From Methanobacteriota archaeon (GTDB lineage Archaea; Hydrothermarchaeota; Hydrothermarchaeia; Hydrothermarchaeales; SZUA-236): a stretch of 5,981 nucleotides of DNA. Of the stretch, positions 1 through 4,414 are shown piece by piece; positions within the stretch are counted from its first letter, which is position 1, and every line of letters starts with the position of its first letter. A model generated the notes under the pieces. The model did not search any database. It was not told where the DNA came from and was given only the letters and a program-made list of their open reading frames with translations. Location: NCBI GenBank assembly GCA_003695745.1, contig RFHW01000132.1:1-5981 (forward strand), given 5' to 3'. Made by a program: the position numbers and the translations under genes.

Positions 1-145
1 CAATAATTCCGATTATACTGAAAAAAGCAAACCAAAAGGGACTTATAACTCCAGATTCAACAAAGCTCATAAAAATCGCATAAGTGACAACTCCACCTAT
101 TATCTCTTCAATTGCTCTTTCTGCTCCACTTTCAAATCTGGCCAT
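1..145 (-). CDS. N-terminal part of an unrecognised membrane protein, cut by the window edge
   Basis: An open frame starts at ATG 145 and runs off the left edge after 48 codons with no stop. The visible protein opens with a short amphipathic stretch (MARFESGAERAIEEIIGG), followed by two hydrophobic segments at about residues 17-29 and 34-48, joined by a short SGVISP turn. That points to a small integral membrane protein. A purine-rich AGGAAGGGG lies about 10 nt before the ATG and could act as ribosome binding site. The DNA is clearly AT-richer than the RNR operon upstream and uses AGA, ATA and TTT codons freely, so it may belong to a different unit or have a different origin. I do not recognise the family. 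The call rests on an open frame, a plausible start and hydrophobicity only. Confidence 0.6.
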   Translation of the reverse strand, partial: MARFESGAERAIEEIIGGVVTYAIFMSFVESGVISPFWFAFFSIIGII

Positions 146-180
146 TTTACTTATTCCCCTTCCTTTTCATTCGATCTTTA

Positions 181-276
181 TCAGGTCCAATGGTACCGCC
201 AAGGGTCGTTCTTCGGTCTGGCATGTTCAAGTTCGGCTTCCTGTTGTGTCAAGAACTCCTCTTCTTCTAAATTCAT
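181..276 (-). CDS. Possible 31-aa acidic microprotein, unrecognised
   Basis: A short frame starts at ATG 276 and ends at TGA 183-181. It is preceded by AGGAGG at 293-288 with 11 nt between, nearly the same geometry as the nrdG and 64-aa gene starts upstream. The peptide begins MNLEEEEFLTQQEAELEHA and ends in an aromatic, basic tail, NDPWRYHWT. It lies 23 nt after the stop of the 64-aa gene. The frame stays open upstream to 381, but the upstream part is a low-complexity Glu/Arg run read from the antisense-like frame of that gene, so ATG 276 is the only start with support. The Shine-Dalgarno match could be chance, because this transcript region is almost pure purine. No function is suggested. 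Confidence 0.35.
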   Translation of the reverse strand: MNLEEEEFLTQQEAELEHARPKNDPWRYHWT

Positions 277-299
277 TTCGCCTTTTTCCTCCTCTTCCT

Positions 300-494
300 C
301 TACTCCCTCCCTTCTTCCAGCCTTCTTATGTCTGCTTCGAGGCTCTGGATTGCGGCTTCTCGTTCTCGCGGGTCTATCCATCCAACAGGGTATCTGTCGT
401 CGTCTTCGATGAGGCGGCGGAGCTCAAGGAGCCGGTCCATGAGCGCCTCCCTCTCCCCGCGCTCTCCCAAGCCTTCATCTGCTCCCTGTGCCAT
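300..494 (-). CDS. 64-aa charged, helical protein of unknown function, last clear gene of the RNR operon
   Basis: The chosen start is ATG 494, two nucleotides after the nrdG stop (499-497). A GGAGG at 510-506 precedes it by 11 nt. A longer reading from GTG 512 would lie inside nrdG and has no such site. The product (MAQGADEGLGERGEREALMD...) is very rich in Glu, Arg, Asp and Leu. It has two probable helices, at about residues 14-31 and 43-62, around a central turn, DDDRYPVGWIDPRE. The result resembles a soluble helical hairpin or short coiled coil, with no cysteines, signal peptide or membrane segment. Near-contact with nrdG implies co-transcription and translational coupling. I do not recognise the family. 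A partner or regulator of the activase or of NrdD is possible but is inference from position only. Confidence 0.75.
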   Translation of the reverse strand: MAQGADEGLGERGEREALMDRLLELRRLIEDDDRYPVGWIDPREREAAIQSLEADIRRLEEGRE

Positions 495-496
495 CC

Positions 497-1201
497 TCAC
501 TTCCCCCTCCACTCAGTCTCAGGCACATGGCGTCGCGCTGCCTCTGCAAGCTCCTCCATCTCCTCGTCGCTCTGCGGAGGGTGCTTGTTGAGCTCATCAA
601 ATCGTGTGTGGGGCTGGAACTTCTGCAGATAATAGCGCTTCGCGCCTTTAAGCGAGGCTGCGATGGCCTCTATGTCCTCCCTGGTGTGGACGCCCGGGAC
701 CACGGTGGTCCTGAACTCGTGGTCAATGCCCGAGGCGATGATGACCTCTATTGTTCTTTTAATGTCTGACAGGCCTCCGTTAAGACTGGTTCCAGCCACT
801 CCGGAGTAGGCGGCCGGCTCAAGGGGCGCCTTCACATCCATGGCCACGTAGTCCACCAAATTCTCCATGAGAAGTTGTTCAATCCTTTCAGGATTGGTGC
901 CGTTGGTGTCGAGCTTAACGTCCACGCCCAGCTCCTTCACCCTGCGGCAGAAGGCCTCGAGGTCTGGCTGCAGCGTGGGCTCGCCACCTGTGATGCAGAC
1001 GCCGTCCAAAAAGTCCCTGTGCTCCTCTATGAACCCGAGCACGAGCTCCTCCGGGATCCTGTCGAACTCCTCCGGGTGCAGGACAAGGCCGAAGTTATAG
1101 CAGTAGCCGCATCGGAGGTTGCATCCGCCTGTGAAGACCACGCAGGAGACCCGTTTGTCCCAGTCCACAAAGCTCGTGTCTATGAATCCGCGTATGTTCA
1201 T
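497..1201 (-). CDS. nrdG: Anaerobic ribonucleotide reductase activating enzyme, radical SAM (NrdG2 type)
   Basis: This cytosolic radical-SAM activase would cleave S-adenosylmethionine reductively with a [4Fe-4S] cluster and abstract hydrogen from the NrdD radical glycine. The 234-aa protein shows the cluster motif CNLRCGYC (Cys27, Cys31, Cys34), TGGEPTLQ at 71-78 for SAM binding, DTNG at 98-101, MDVKAPL at 121-127, and a C-terminal barrel strand FRTTVVPG at 163-170. Length and the long C-terminal half fit the NrdG2/pyruvate-formate-lyase-activase-like branch better than the shorter E. coli NrdG. ATG 1201 is chosen because it overlaps the upstream stop as ATGA and has GGAGG 11 nt upstream. An in-frame ATG at 1237 would add 12 unrelated residues without a site. 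Its target here should be Gly27 of the separate 54-aa subunit (2043-1879), which is unusual. Confidence 0.95.
   Translation of the reverse strand: MNIRGFIDTSFVDWDKRVSCVVFTGGCNLRCGYCYNFGLVLHPEEFDRIPEELVLGFIEEHRDFLDGVCITGGEPTLQPDLEAFCRRVKELGVDVKLDTNGTNPERIEQLLMENLVDYVAMDVKAPLEPAAYSGVAGTSLNGGLSDIKRTIEVIIASGIDHEFRTTVVPGVHTREDIEAIAASLKGAKRYYLQKFQPHTRFDELNKHPPQSDEEMEELAEAARRHVPETEWRGK
506..510 (-). promoter_or_regulatory. Shine-Dalgarno of the 64-aa gene
   Basis: GGAGG within the last codons of nrdG lies 11 nt before ATG 494. This is the same spacing as at nrdG, and it favours ATG 494 over GTG 512. Confidence 0.6.
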
Positions 1202-1611
1202 CCTGATTTGAGCCTCCTGTGCTCTATCATCATGCACCGGTCCATGACCACGTCAAGTCCGGCGTTGCGCGCCTTTTTGGCCGCCTCTTCGTTCACGATG
1301 CCAAGCTGCATCCAAACCGCCTTGGCGCCGACCGAGATGGCCTCTTCCACAACCGCCCCTGCCTCGGCAGAGGGCCGGAAGATGTCCACAACCTCCACCT
1401 TGAAGGGTATGTCTGAAAGGCGGGGGTAGGCCTTCTCACCCAGTATCTCCTCTGCCGTGGGGTTCACAGGTATCACGCGGTATCCGGCGGACTGCAGGTA
1501 GCGCGCCACCCGGTGGCTGTCCTTTTCAGGGTTCTTGGAGAGGCCTACAACCGCTATGGTGCGGTATTCCTCCAGTATCTGCCGGATGGTCTTCTCTTCA
1601 CTGGTTTCCAT
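1198..1611 (-). CDS. CoA-binding (Rossmann-fold) domain protein, CoA_binding_2 / YccU family
   Basis: The 137-aa product is a single Rossmann-like domain related to the N-terminal CoA-binding domain of succinyl-CoA synthetase alpha. Visible family motifs are the glycine loop IAVVGLSKNPEKDSHRVARY (19-38), IPVNPT at 47-52, VVDIFRP at 74-80, and the conserved end VWMQLGIVNEEAA...GLDVVMDRCMMIEH at 99-131. ATG 1611 is chosen because the family begins just before the glycine loop. A longer in-frame reading to 1695 would run deep into the redoxin gene and has no homologous content. The start overlaps the redoxin gene by 14 nt with only a weak AGGA upstream, so translation is probably coupled. The stop overlaps nrdG as ATGA. 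Biochemical roles in this family are poorly defined, and a link to RNR is suggested only by the packed operon. Confidence 0.9.
   Translation of the reverse strand: METSEEKTIRQILEEYRTIAVVGLSKNPEKDSHRVARYLQSAGYRVIPVNPTAEEILGEKAYPRLSDIPFKVEVVDIFRPSAEAGAVVEEAISVGAKAVWMQLGIVNEEAAKKARNAGLDVVMDRCMMIEHRRLKSG
1213..1217 (-). promoter_or_regulatory. nrdG: Shine-Dalgarno of nrdG
   Basis: GGAGG lies 11 nt before ATG 1201, inside the end of the CoA-binding gene. It favours ATG 1201 over the in-frame ATG at 1237. Confidence 0.6.
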
Positions 1612-1864
1612 CGAGTATCCTGAGCAGCCGCTCTTTGTCAGGGGCCACGCCTCTCCAGGAGATGATCTCCTCCCCGCTCTGGTCAACAACCACAACGGAG
1701 GGTGTGCTCATGATCCCGTAGTAGGCGGCCTCTGCCATGCCGTCCACGCTTTCAACGTCGTATTCCACGATGGGCACACCCTTCGCTGCAGAGACCTCTC
1801 TGAGGGTCTCCTTTGCAGGGGGGCAGTTGGGGCAGTGCTTCTGTGTGAAAAGCTCTATCTTCAT
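1598..1864 (-). CDS. nrdH: NrdH-like thioredoxin/glutaredoxin, probable electron donor to the anaerobic RNR
   Basis: This 88-aa thioredoxin-fold protein starts MKIELFTQKHCPNCPPAKET, with redox motif CPNC at Cys11-Cys14 after the first beta strand. The cis-proline signature STPSVVVVD lies at 53-61 and a short C-terminal helix ends the domain. Length and the position of CxxC match NrdH and small archaeal glutaredoxin-like redoxins. It begins 14 nt after the glycyl-radical subunit stop, with GAGGGG 8 nt before the ATG. In Methanosarcina barkeri an NrdH-like protein in the class III RNR operon carries electrons to NrdD from a ferredoxin:disulfide reductase. The same role is inferred here: reducing the disulfide that forms in the large subunit at each turnover, so formate would not be the reductant. 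No dedicated reductase is encoded in this window. Confidence 0.85.
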   Translation of the reverse strand: MKIELFTQKHCPNCPPAKETLREVSAAKGVPIVEYDVESVDGMAEAAYYGIMSTPSVVVVDQSGEEIISWRGVAPDKERLLRILDGNQ

Positions 1865-1878
1865 CTCGTCTGCCCCTC

Positions 1879-2043
1879 TCAGTTGAAGCGGCCCTGATTG
1901 CGGTACCGGTCCCTCAGCTCTGCCAGTTTTCCCTTGTTCCAGCTGCCCACCTTGGAGAAGAACCCTGTGACGCGGGTCATGTGCTCCACGTTGTGGGAGC
2001 CGCAGCTCGGGCAGCTCTCGTATATTCCTCTTACAGTCGTCAT
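1879..2043 (-). CDS. nrdD: Stand-alone glycyl-radical subunit of split anaerobic RNR (C-terminal piece of NrdD)
   Basis: This 54-aa frame starts MTTVRGIYESCPSCGSHNVE and continues HMTRVTGFFSKVGSWNKGKL. CPSCGS (Cys11, Cys14) is the second CxxC knuckle of the NrdD zinc ribbon. RVTGFF is the glycyl-radical motif, with Gly27 as the predicted radical site, and KVGSWNKGKLAELRDRYR is the usual tail of NrdD. In canonical NrdD this segment is fused to the catalytic barrel. Here it is separated from the large part by a 76-aa gene and a different reading frame. The start is firm: ATG 2043 overlaps the upstream TGA as ATGA and is preceded at 7 nt by AGGAGGTGA, the longest Shine-Dalgarno in the operon. 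It should dock on the 647-aa protein and be activated by NrdG. Family assignment is strong; function as a separate subunit is inference. Confidence 0.93.
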   Translation of the reverse strand: MTTVRGIYESCPSCGSHNVEHMTRVTGFFSKVGSWNKGKLAELRDRYRNQGRFN

Positions 2044-2270
2044 CTGCTTTTCACCTCCTGAAACTCTTTTTTCATATTGTGACGATACTTCCTCTCCACA
2101 TAGTCTATGCAGTCGAAGAGGCTGCCTGTGAACTCCACCTCTGTCCCGCCCTTCTGGGGGAAGAAGGTGTGGCGGTGCACGGCGTGTTTCGATCCACTTT
2201 TGCTTATGGAGACCCTGATCCTTTCGCCCCTCTCATTGTGGCAGACGCCGCAGTCCACGACAACGTTCAT
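2040..2270 (-). CDS. 76-aa Cys/His-containing protein of unknown function, encoded between the two halves of nrdD
   Basis: ATG 2270 overlaps the nrdD TGA by one base (TGATG) and has GGGAGG 8 nt upstream, so independent translation is well supported. The stop overlaps the glycyl-subunit start as ATGA. The soluble protein starts MNVVVDCGVCHNERGERIRV, with a CxxC at Cys7-Cys10 next to His11. It then has a basic His-rich stretch KHAVHRH (His29, His32, His34), an FTGSLFDCIDYVERKY segment with Cys54, and a charged C-terminus. It has no signal peptide or membrane segment. The Cys/His pattern would allow metal binding or redox activity, but neither is shown. It does not resemble an intein, a homing endonuclease or any NrdD domain I know. 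Its place exactly at the break in nrdD suggests a role in the RNR complex, perhaps assembly of the split zinc site. Confidence 0.8.
   Translation of the reverse strand: MNVVVDCGVCHNERGERIRVSISKSGSKHAVHRHTFFPQKGGTEVEFTGSLFDCIDYVERKYRHNMKKEFQEVKSR
2051..2059 (-). promoter_or_regulatory. nrdD: Very strong Shine-Dalgarno of the glycyl-radical subunit
   Basis: AGGAGGTGA, a nine-base match to the usual archaeal anti-Shine-Dalgarno, sits 7 nt before ATG 2043. It is the longest match in the operon and suggests the small subunit is made at least as abundantly as the large one. Confidence 0.85.
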
Positions 2271-4213
2271 CAGTGGTTCCTCCCGCAGTCAAGGCAGCTT
2301 GTGAATTCCGGGCTGAAGGCTATCTGGTCGTTCGTGGTGTGCCTGAATGTCTTGAGCACGAAGTTTGCTATGGACTCGGGGCTGGGCCTTGCCTCGCCGA
2401 GCCAGATGTGGGTGAGGGAGCCTGCCTCGATCATGGGATGGAACATGCCCTCTTTCTTCACCCTCTCGATGGGGCTTATCTGGGTGCCCACGTTGAGATA
2501 GGTGGAGTTGGTGTAGTAGACCTCGCCTGATTTTATGTCTCCCTTCACCGTTGCGCGCGCCTCCTTGGGATAGTGCTGGAGGTCGAGCACCGCCATCCGA
2601 TATGCGGTGGACTCGGCAGGTGTCTGCTCGAGCACGAACTTCATGCCATATCGGTTGCTCAGCTCCTCTGCCGTCTTCTTCATGAAGGCGATGACCTTGA
2701 GGCCGAACTTGAATGAGTCCACGGACTCGTGAAGCTCTGATCCGGTGTGGTGCTGGACCATCTCGTTGAGGCCGAGCATGCCGAAGAGGAAGGACGCCCG
2801 GCGGAGGCGGTAGTAGGGCTCGCCGTCGGTGTCCATGGCAAGGAGGCCCAGGGGCCCGCGGTTGCCCATGTCAAGAAGCCTTGTTATGAAGCGCCTCTTG
2901 TGGATGTGGGCCTGCGCTGCCAGCTCCATCCTGTCCCTCAGGATCTCGAAGAGGAGGCGGTCGCTGCCGTTGGCCTCGTAGGCGATCCGCGGGAGGTTGA
3001 ATGTTACGTTCTGCATGGCTGAGTAGCGCATCTTCCAGGGCGTCTTGGCATCATTCAGGTCTGACTCCTCGAGCTTGAAGGCGAGGCGGCAGCACTCAGA
3101 GATCTTGGCAGTATCGCCTCTGTCAAAGACGTAGTAGGGGTTGCCCTTCTCGCTTGACACCTCGGCCACCTGCGCCAGGAACTCCTCATGCCCCTCGGTC
3201 TTGAACAACCGCTCGGTGATGTGTATCTGGGGCTTTGGGAAGAAAAATGGCCTGCCATAGGCGTCGCCCTGCAGATAGACCCGCATGAGGGCCTGCAAAA
3301 AGCGCTGCGCCTCCTCGATGTAGTCCTCGTAGACGTTGCCTGTGAACTCGCCGCCCGGTCCGATGGCAGGCACGTCGGTGAAGTGCTTGGGCACCTCCCA
3401 GTAGAGGTTGAGGTCCGAGAATATGCTCTGGCCTCCCCGCGCCACCGCCTGCTGGGCGAACTCGAAGACAAGGATCTGGGCGAGCTGCTCCATCCGCCTG
3501 TCGTCCACGCCCGTGAGATAGGGCGCGATGAAGAGGTTCACCGCATCCCAGCCGATGGCGCCTGCAAAGGTCCCCTGCAGGGCGGCGGAGAACTTGATCA
3601 TCTGGCCGATGAGGACCTCAGGGTGCCTGGCCGGCTTCGCTATGGAGAGTGCGTTGGGGAGGTTGAGGCCGAACTTCTTGATATATTCGAGGCTGTTGCC
3701 TGAGCAGTATGGCCTGTCTATCATCCCCAGGTCGTGGAGGTGGATGTCGCCGCTCTCGTGGGCGAAGGCGATGTTCTCTGGGAAGACCTTGAGGAGGGCG
3801 TACTGCTTCTTGATAGCCTCGGCGAGGCTCAGGTTCGTGGCCTCAGGGCCGTGGGGAACGTTTGCGTTCTCCTTGTTGTGGCTTGTTATTATCTCCTCCA
3901 CGTCGAATATGGGCAGGCCGAGGCGGGTGTGCTGTTTTCGCTCCTCCTCCAGGCCGTGGTGGATGAGCTTTTCGTTCACCACCTCCCTGATGAGGGGCGC
4001 TGTGATGAACTTGATTCCTGACTCAAGGATGGTCTTCTCTGCCTCTATGCTTATCTTCTCGGCCATCTCTGGCGTGATCTGTGTCTCCCGCAGCAGGGCG
4101 TCCACGATGCTCTTTCTGTTCCACTTGACAACGTCCCCTCTTGAGACCTTCACGAAGAGGGCGATGTCTGTGGAATCCATCTCTTTTGTGTCTTTGATCC
4201 CGGTGATATCCAT
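2270..4213 (-). CDS. nrdD: Anaerobic (class III) ribonucleoside-triphosphate reductase, large part lacking the glycyl-radical segment
   Basis: The enzyme makes deoxyribonucleotides for DNA synthesis in anaerobic cytosol. The 647-aa protein has an ATP-cone-like allosteric domain at about 17-98 (VSRGDVVKWNRKSIVDALLR), then the ten-stranded barrel. Landmarks are DIHLHDLG (156-163), Cys170 in RPYCSGNSLEY, GGQSIFSDLN (260-269), Cys374-Cys375 in SECCRLAF, NVTFNLPRIA (402-411) and LEQTPAESTAYRMAVLDL (528-545). Cys170 and one of Cys374/375 are the expected redox and thiyl-radical residues by family analogy. The protein ends FTSCLDCGRNH, so it has only the first CxxC (Cys640, Cys643) of the zinc ribbon and no radical glycine; full-length relatives continue for roughly 60 residues. 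ATG 4213 has AAGGAGG six nt upstream. With a downstream NrdH it resembles the methanogen subtype. It should be inactive without the 54-aa subunit. Confidence 0.97.
   Translation of the reverse strand: MDITGIKDTKEMDSTDIALFVKVSRGDVVKWNRKSIVDALLRETQITPEMAEKISIEAEKTILESGIKFITAPLIREVVNEKLIHHGLEEERKQHTRLGLPIFDVEEIITSHNKENANVPHGPEATNLSLAEAIKKQYALLKVFPENIAFAHESGDIHLHDLGMIDRPYCSGNSLEYIKKFGLNLPNALSIAKPARHPEVLIGQMIKFSAALQGTFAGAIGWDAVNLFIAPYLTGVDDRRMEQLAQILVFEFAQQAVARGGQSIFSDLNLYWEVPKHFTDVPAIGPGGEFTGNVYEDYIEEAQRFLQALMRVYLQGDAYGRPFFFPKPQIHITERLFKTEGHEEFLAQVAEVSSEKGNPYYVFDRGDTAKISECCRLAFKLEESDLNDAKTPWKMRYSAMQNVTFNLPRIAYEANGSDRLLFEILRDRMELAAQAHIHKRRFITRLLDMGNRGPLGLLAMDTDGEPYYRLRRASFLFGMLGLNEMVQHHTGSELHESVDSFKFGLKVIAFMKKTAEELSNRYGMKFVLEQTPAESTAYRMAVLDLQHYPKEARATVKGDIKSGEVYYTNSTYLNVGTQISPIERVKKEGMFHPMIEAGSLTHIWLGEARPSPESIANFVLKTFRHTTNDQIAFSPEFTSCLDCGRNH
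2279..2284 (-). promoter_or_regulatory. Shine-Dalgarno of the 76-aa gene, inside the last nrdD codons
   Basis: GGGAGG encodes part of the terminal Cys-Gly-Arg of the large NrdD part and lies 8 nt before ATG 2270. It supports true termination of nrdD followed by re-initiation, as opposed to a frameshift. Confidence 0.7.
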
Positions 4214-4219
4214 TTCATG

Positions 4220-4226
4220 CCTCCTT
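4220..4226 (-). promoter_or_regulatory. nrdD: Shine-Dalgarno of nrdD
   Basis: AAGGAGG lies 6 nt before ATG 4213 and decides the start. An out-of-frame ATG at 4218 is too close to the site to compete well. Confidence 0.85.
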
Positions 4227-4227
4227 A

Positions 4228-4260
4228 TTAAAACTTTTAACCAATCCCAATAAAATTGGT
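4228..4260. repeat. Two adjacent short inverted repeats in the nrdD leader region
   Basis: TTAAAA-C-TTTTAA (4228-4240) is immediately followed by ACCAAT...ATTGGT (arms 4240-4245 and 4255-4260, 9-nt loop). They lie between the candidate promoter and the Shine-Dalgarno at 4226-4220. They could be operator half-sites or weak leader hairpins. All arms are only 6 bp, so they may be chance. Confidence 0.25.
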
Positions 4261-4280
4261 AACAAATCGTACGAATTACT

Positions 4281-4293
4281 CATATAAAAAGCT
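4281..4293 (-). promoter_or_regulatory. nrdD: Candidate TATA box of the RNR operon, gene-proximal
   Basis: The minus strand reads CTTTTTATATGAG. TTTATATG is a good archaeal TATA match centred near 4286. A start about 25 nt downstream would give a leader of roughly 45-50 nt carrying the strong Shine-Dalgarno. A second TATA-like element lies further upstream in the 4316-4331 palindrome and would give a leader of roughly 85 nt. The sequence alone does not decide between them. Confidence 0.45.
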
Positions 4294-4315
4294 TTTGAAA
4301 TGGTTTTATTTATCT

Positions 4316-4331
4316 ATTTATACGTATAAAT
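4316..4331. promoter_or_regulatory. Perfect 16-bp palindrome overlapping a TATA-like element upstream of nrdD
   Basis: ATTTATACGTATAAAT is identical on both strands. Allowing one inserted base, the symmetry extends to CTA/TAG at 4314 and 4334. It contains TATA-like sequence in both directions, so it is either a distal TATA box of the RNR operon or the operator of a dimeric regulator that would block TBP binding. It is not an evident match to bacterial NrdR boxes. AT-rich DNA makes such symmetry easier by chance, but 16 perfect bases are notable. Confidence 0.45.
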
Positions 4332-4334
4332 TAG

Positions 4335-4350
4335 AAAAATTAACTAACTC
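4335..4350 (-). terminator. Possible U-rich terminator after the methyltransferase gene
   Basis: On the minus strand the bases read GAGTTAGTTAATTTTTC, ending in a T5 run about 70 nt after the methylase stop. Archaeal termination often needs only a U-rich tract. A second T5 (GGGCTTTTTCTGG) lies closer to the gene at about 4378-4366. No strong hairpin accompanies either, so the call is weak. Confidence 0.25.
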
Positions 4351-4414
4351 TCTGCAGTGAACATCGGCCAGAAAAAGCCCTGAAACATATCGAACCCGCC
4401 TCTCAACCAGGACG

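Noticed and set aside
84..632. 182-aa open frame on the plus strand
   Set aside because: It is antisense to nrdG, the 64-aa gene and the microORF. It is Ser/Pro/Leu-rich low-complexity sequence typical of a shadow frame, with no convincing ribosome binding site.
1609..1695. Longer N-terminus of the CoA-binding protein starting at 1695
   Set aside because: The extra 28 residues are an out-of-frame reading of the redoxin gene, and the family starts near ATG 1611.
2040..2270. Intein or intron-borne endonuclease interrupting nrdD
   Set aside because: There is no Cys/Ser at the splice start followed by intein blocks, no terminal His-Asn, no LAGLIDADG or HNH motif, and stop codons separate the parts.
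1879..2272. Explaining the nrdD split by a sequencing frameshift or pseudogene decay
   Set aside because: The halves are about 230 nt apart, in different frames, with an intact 76-aa frame between them. Every start has its own ribosome binding site and the junctions are tidy TGATG and ATGA overlaps. A single base error cannot produce this.
2207..2272. Read-through of the nrdD TGA (selenocysteine or similar recoding)
   Set aside because: Continuing in frame gives about 20 codons of sequence unlike NrdD and then TAA at 2209-2207.
3055..4253. Long open frames opposite or in alternative frames of nrdD (for example 3528-4253 plus, 3188-3703 plus, 3055-3471 minus)
   Set aside because: These are shadows of the GC-rich nrdD gene. 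They have Ser/Arg/Pro-rich or Leu/Val/Glu-rich compositions without motifs, while the nrdD frame has clear family motifs throughout.
4385..4405. tRNA T-loop-like GGGTTCGATA on the minus strand after the methylase
   Set aside because: No matching T-stem partner, anticodon arm or acceptor stem is visible around it.
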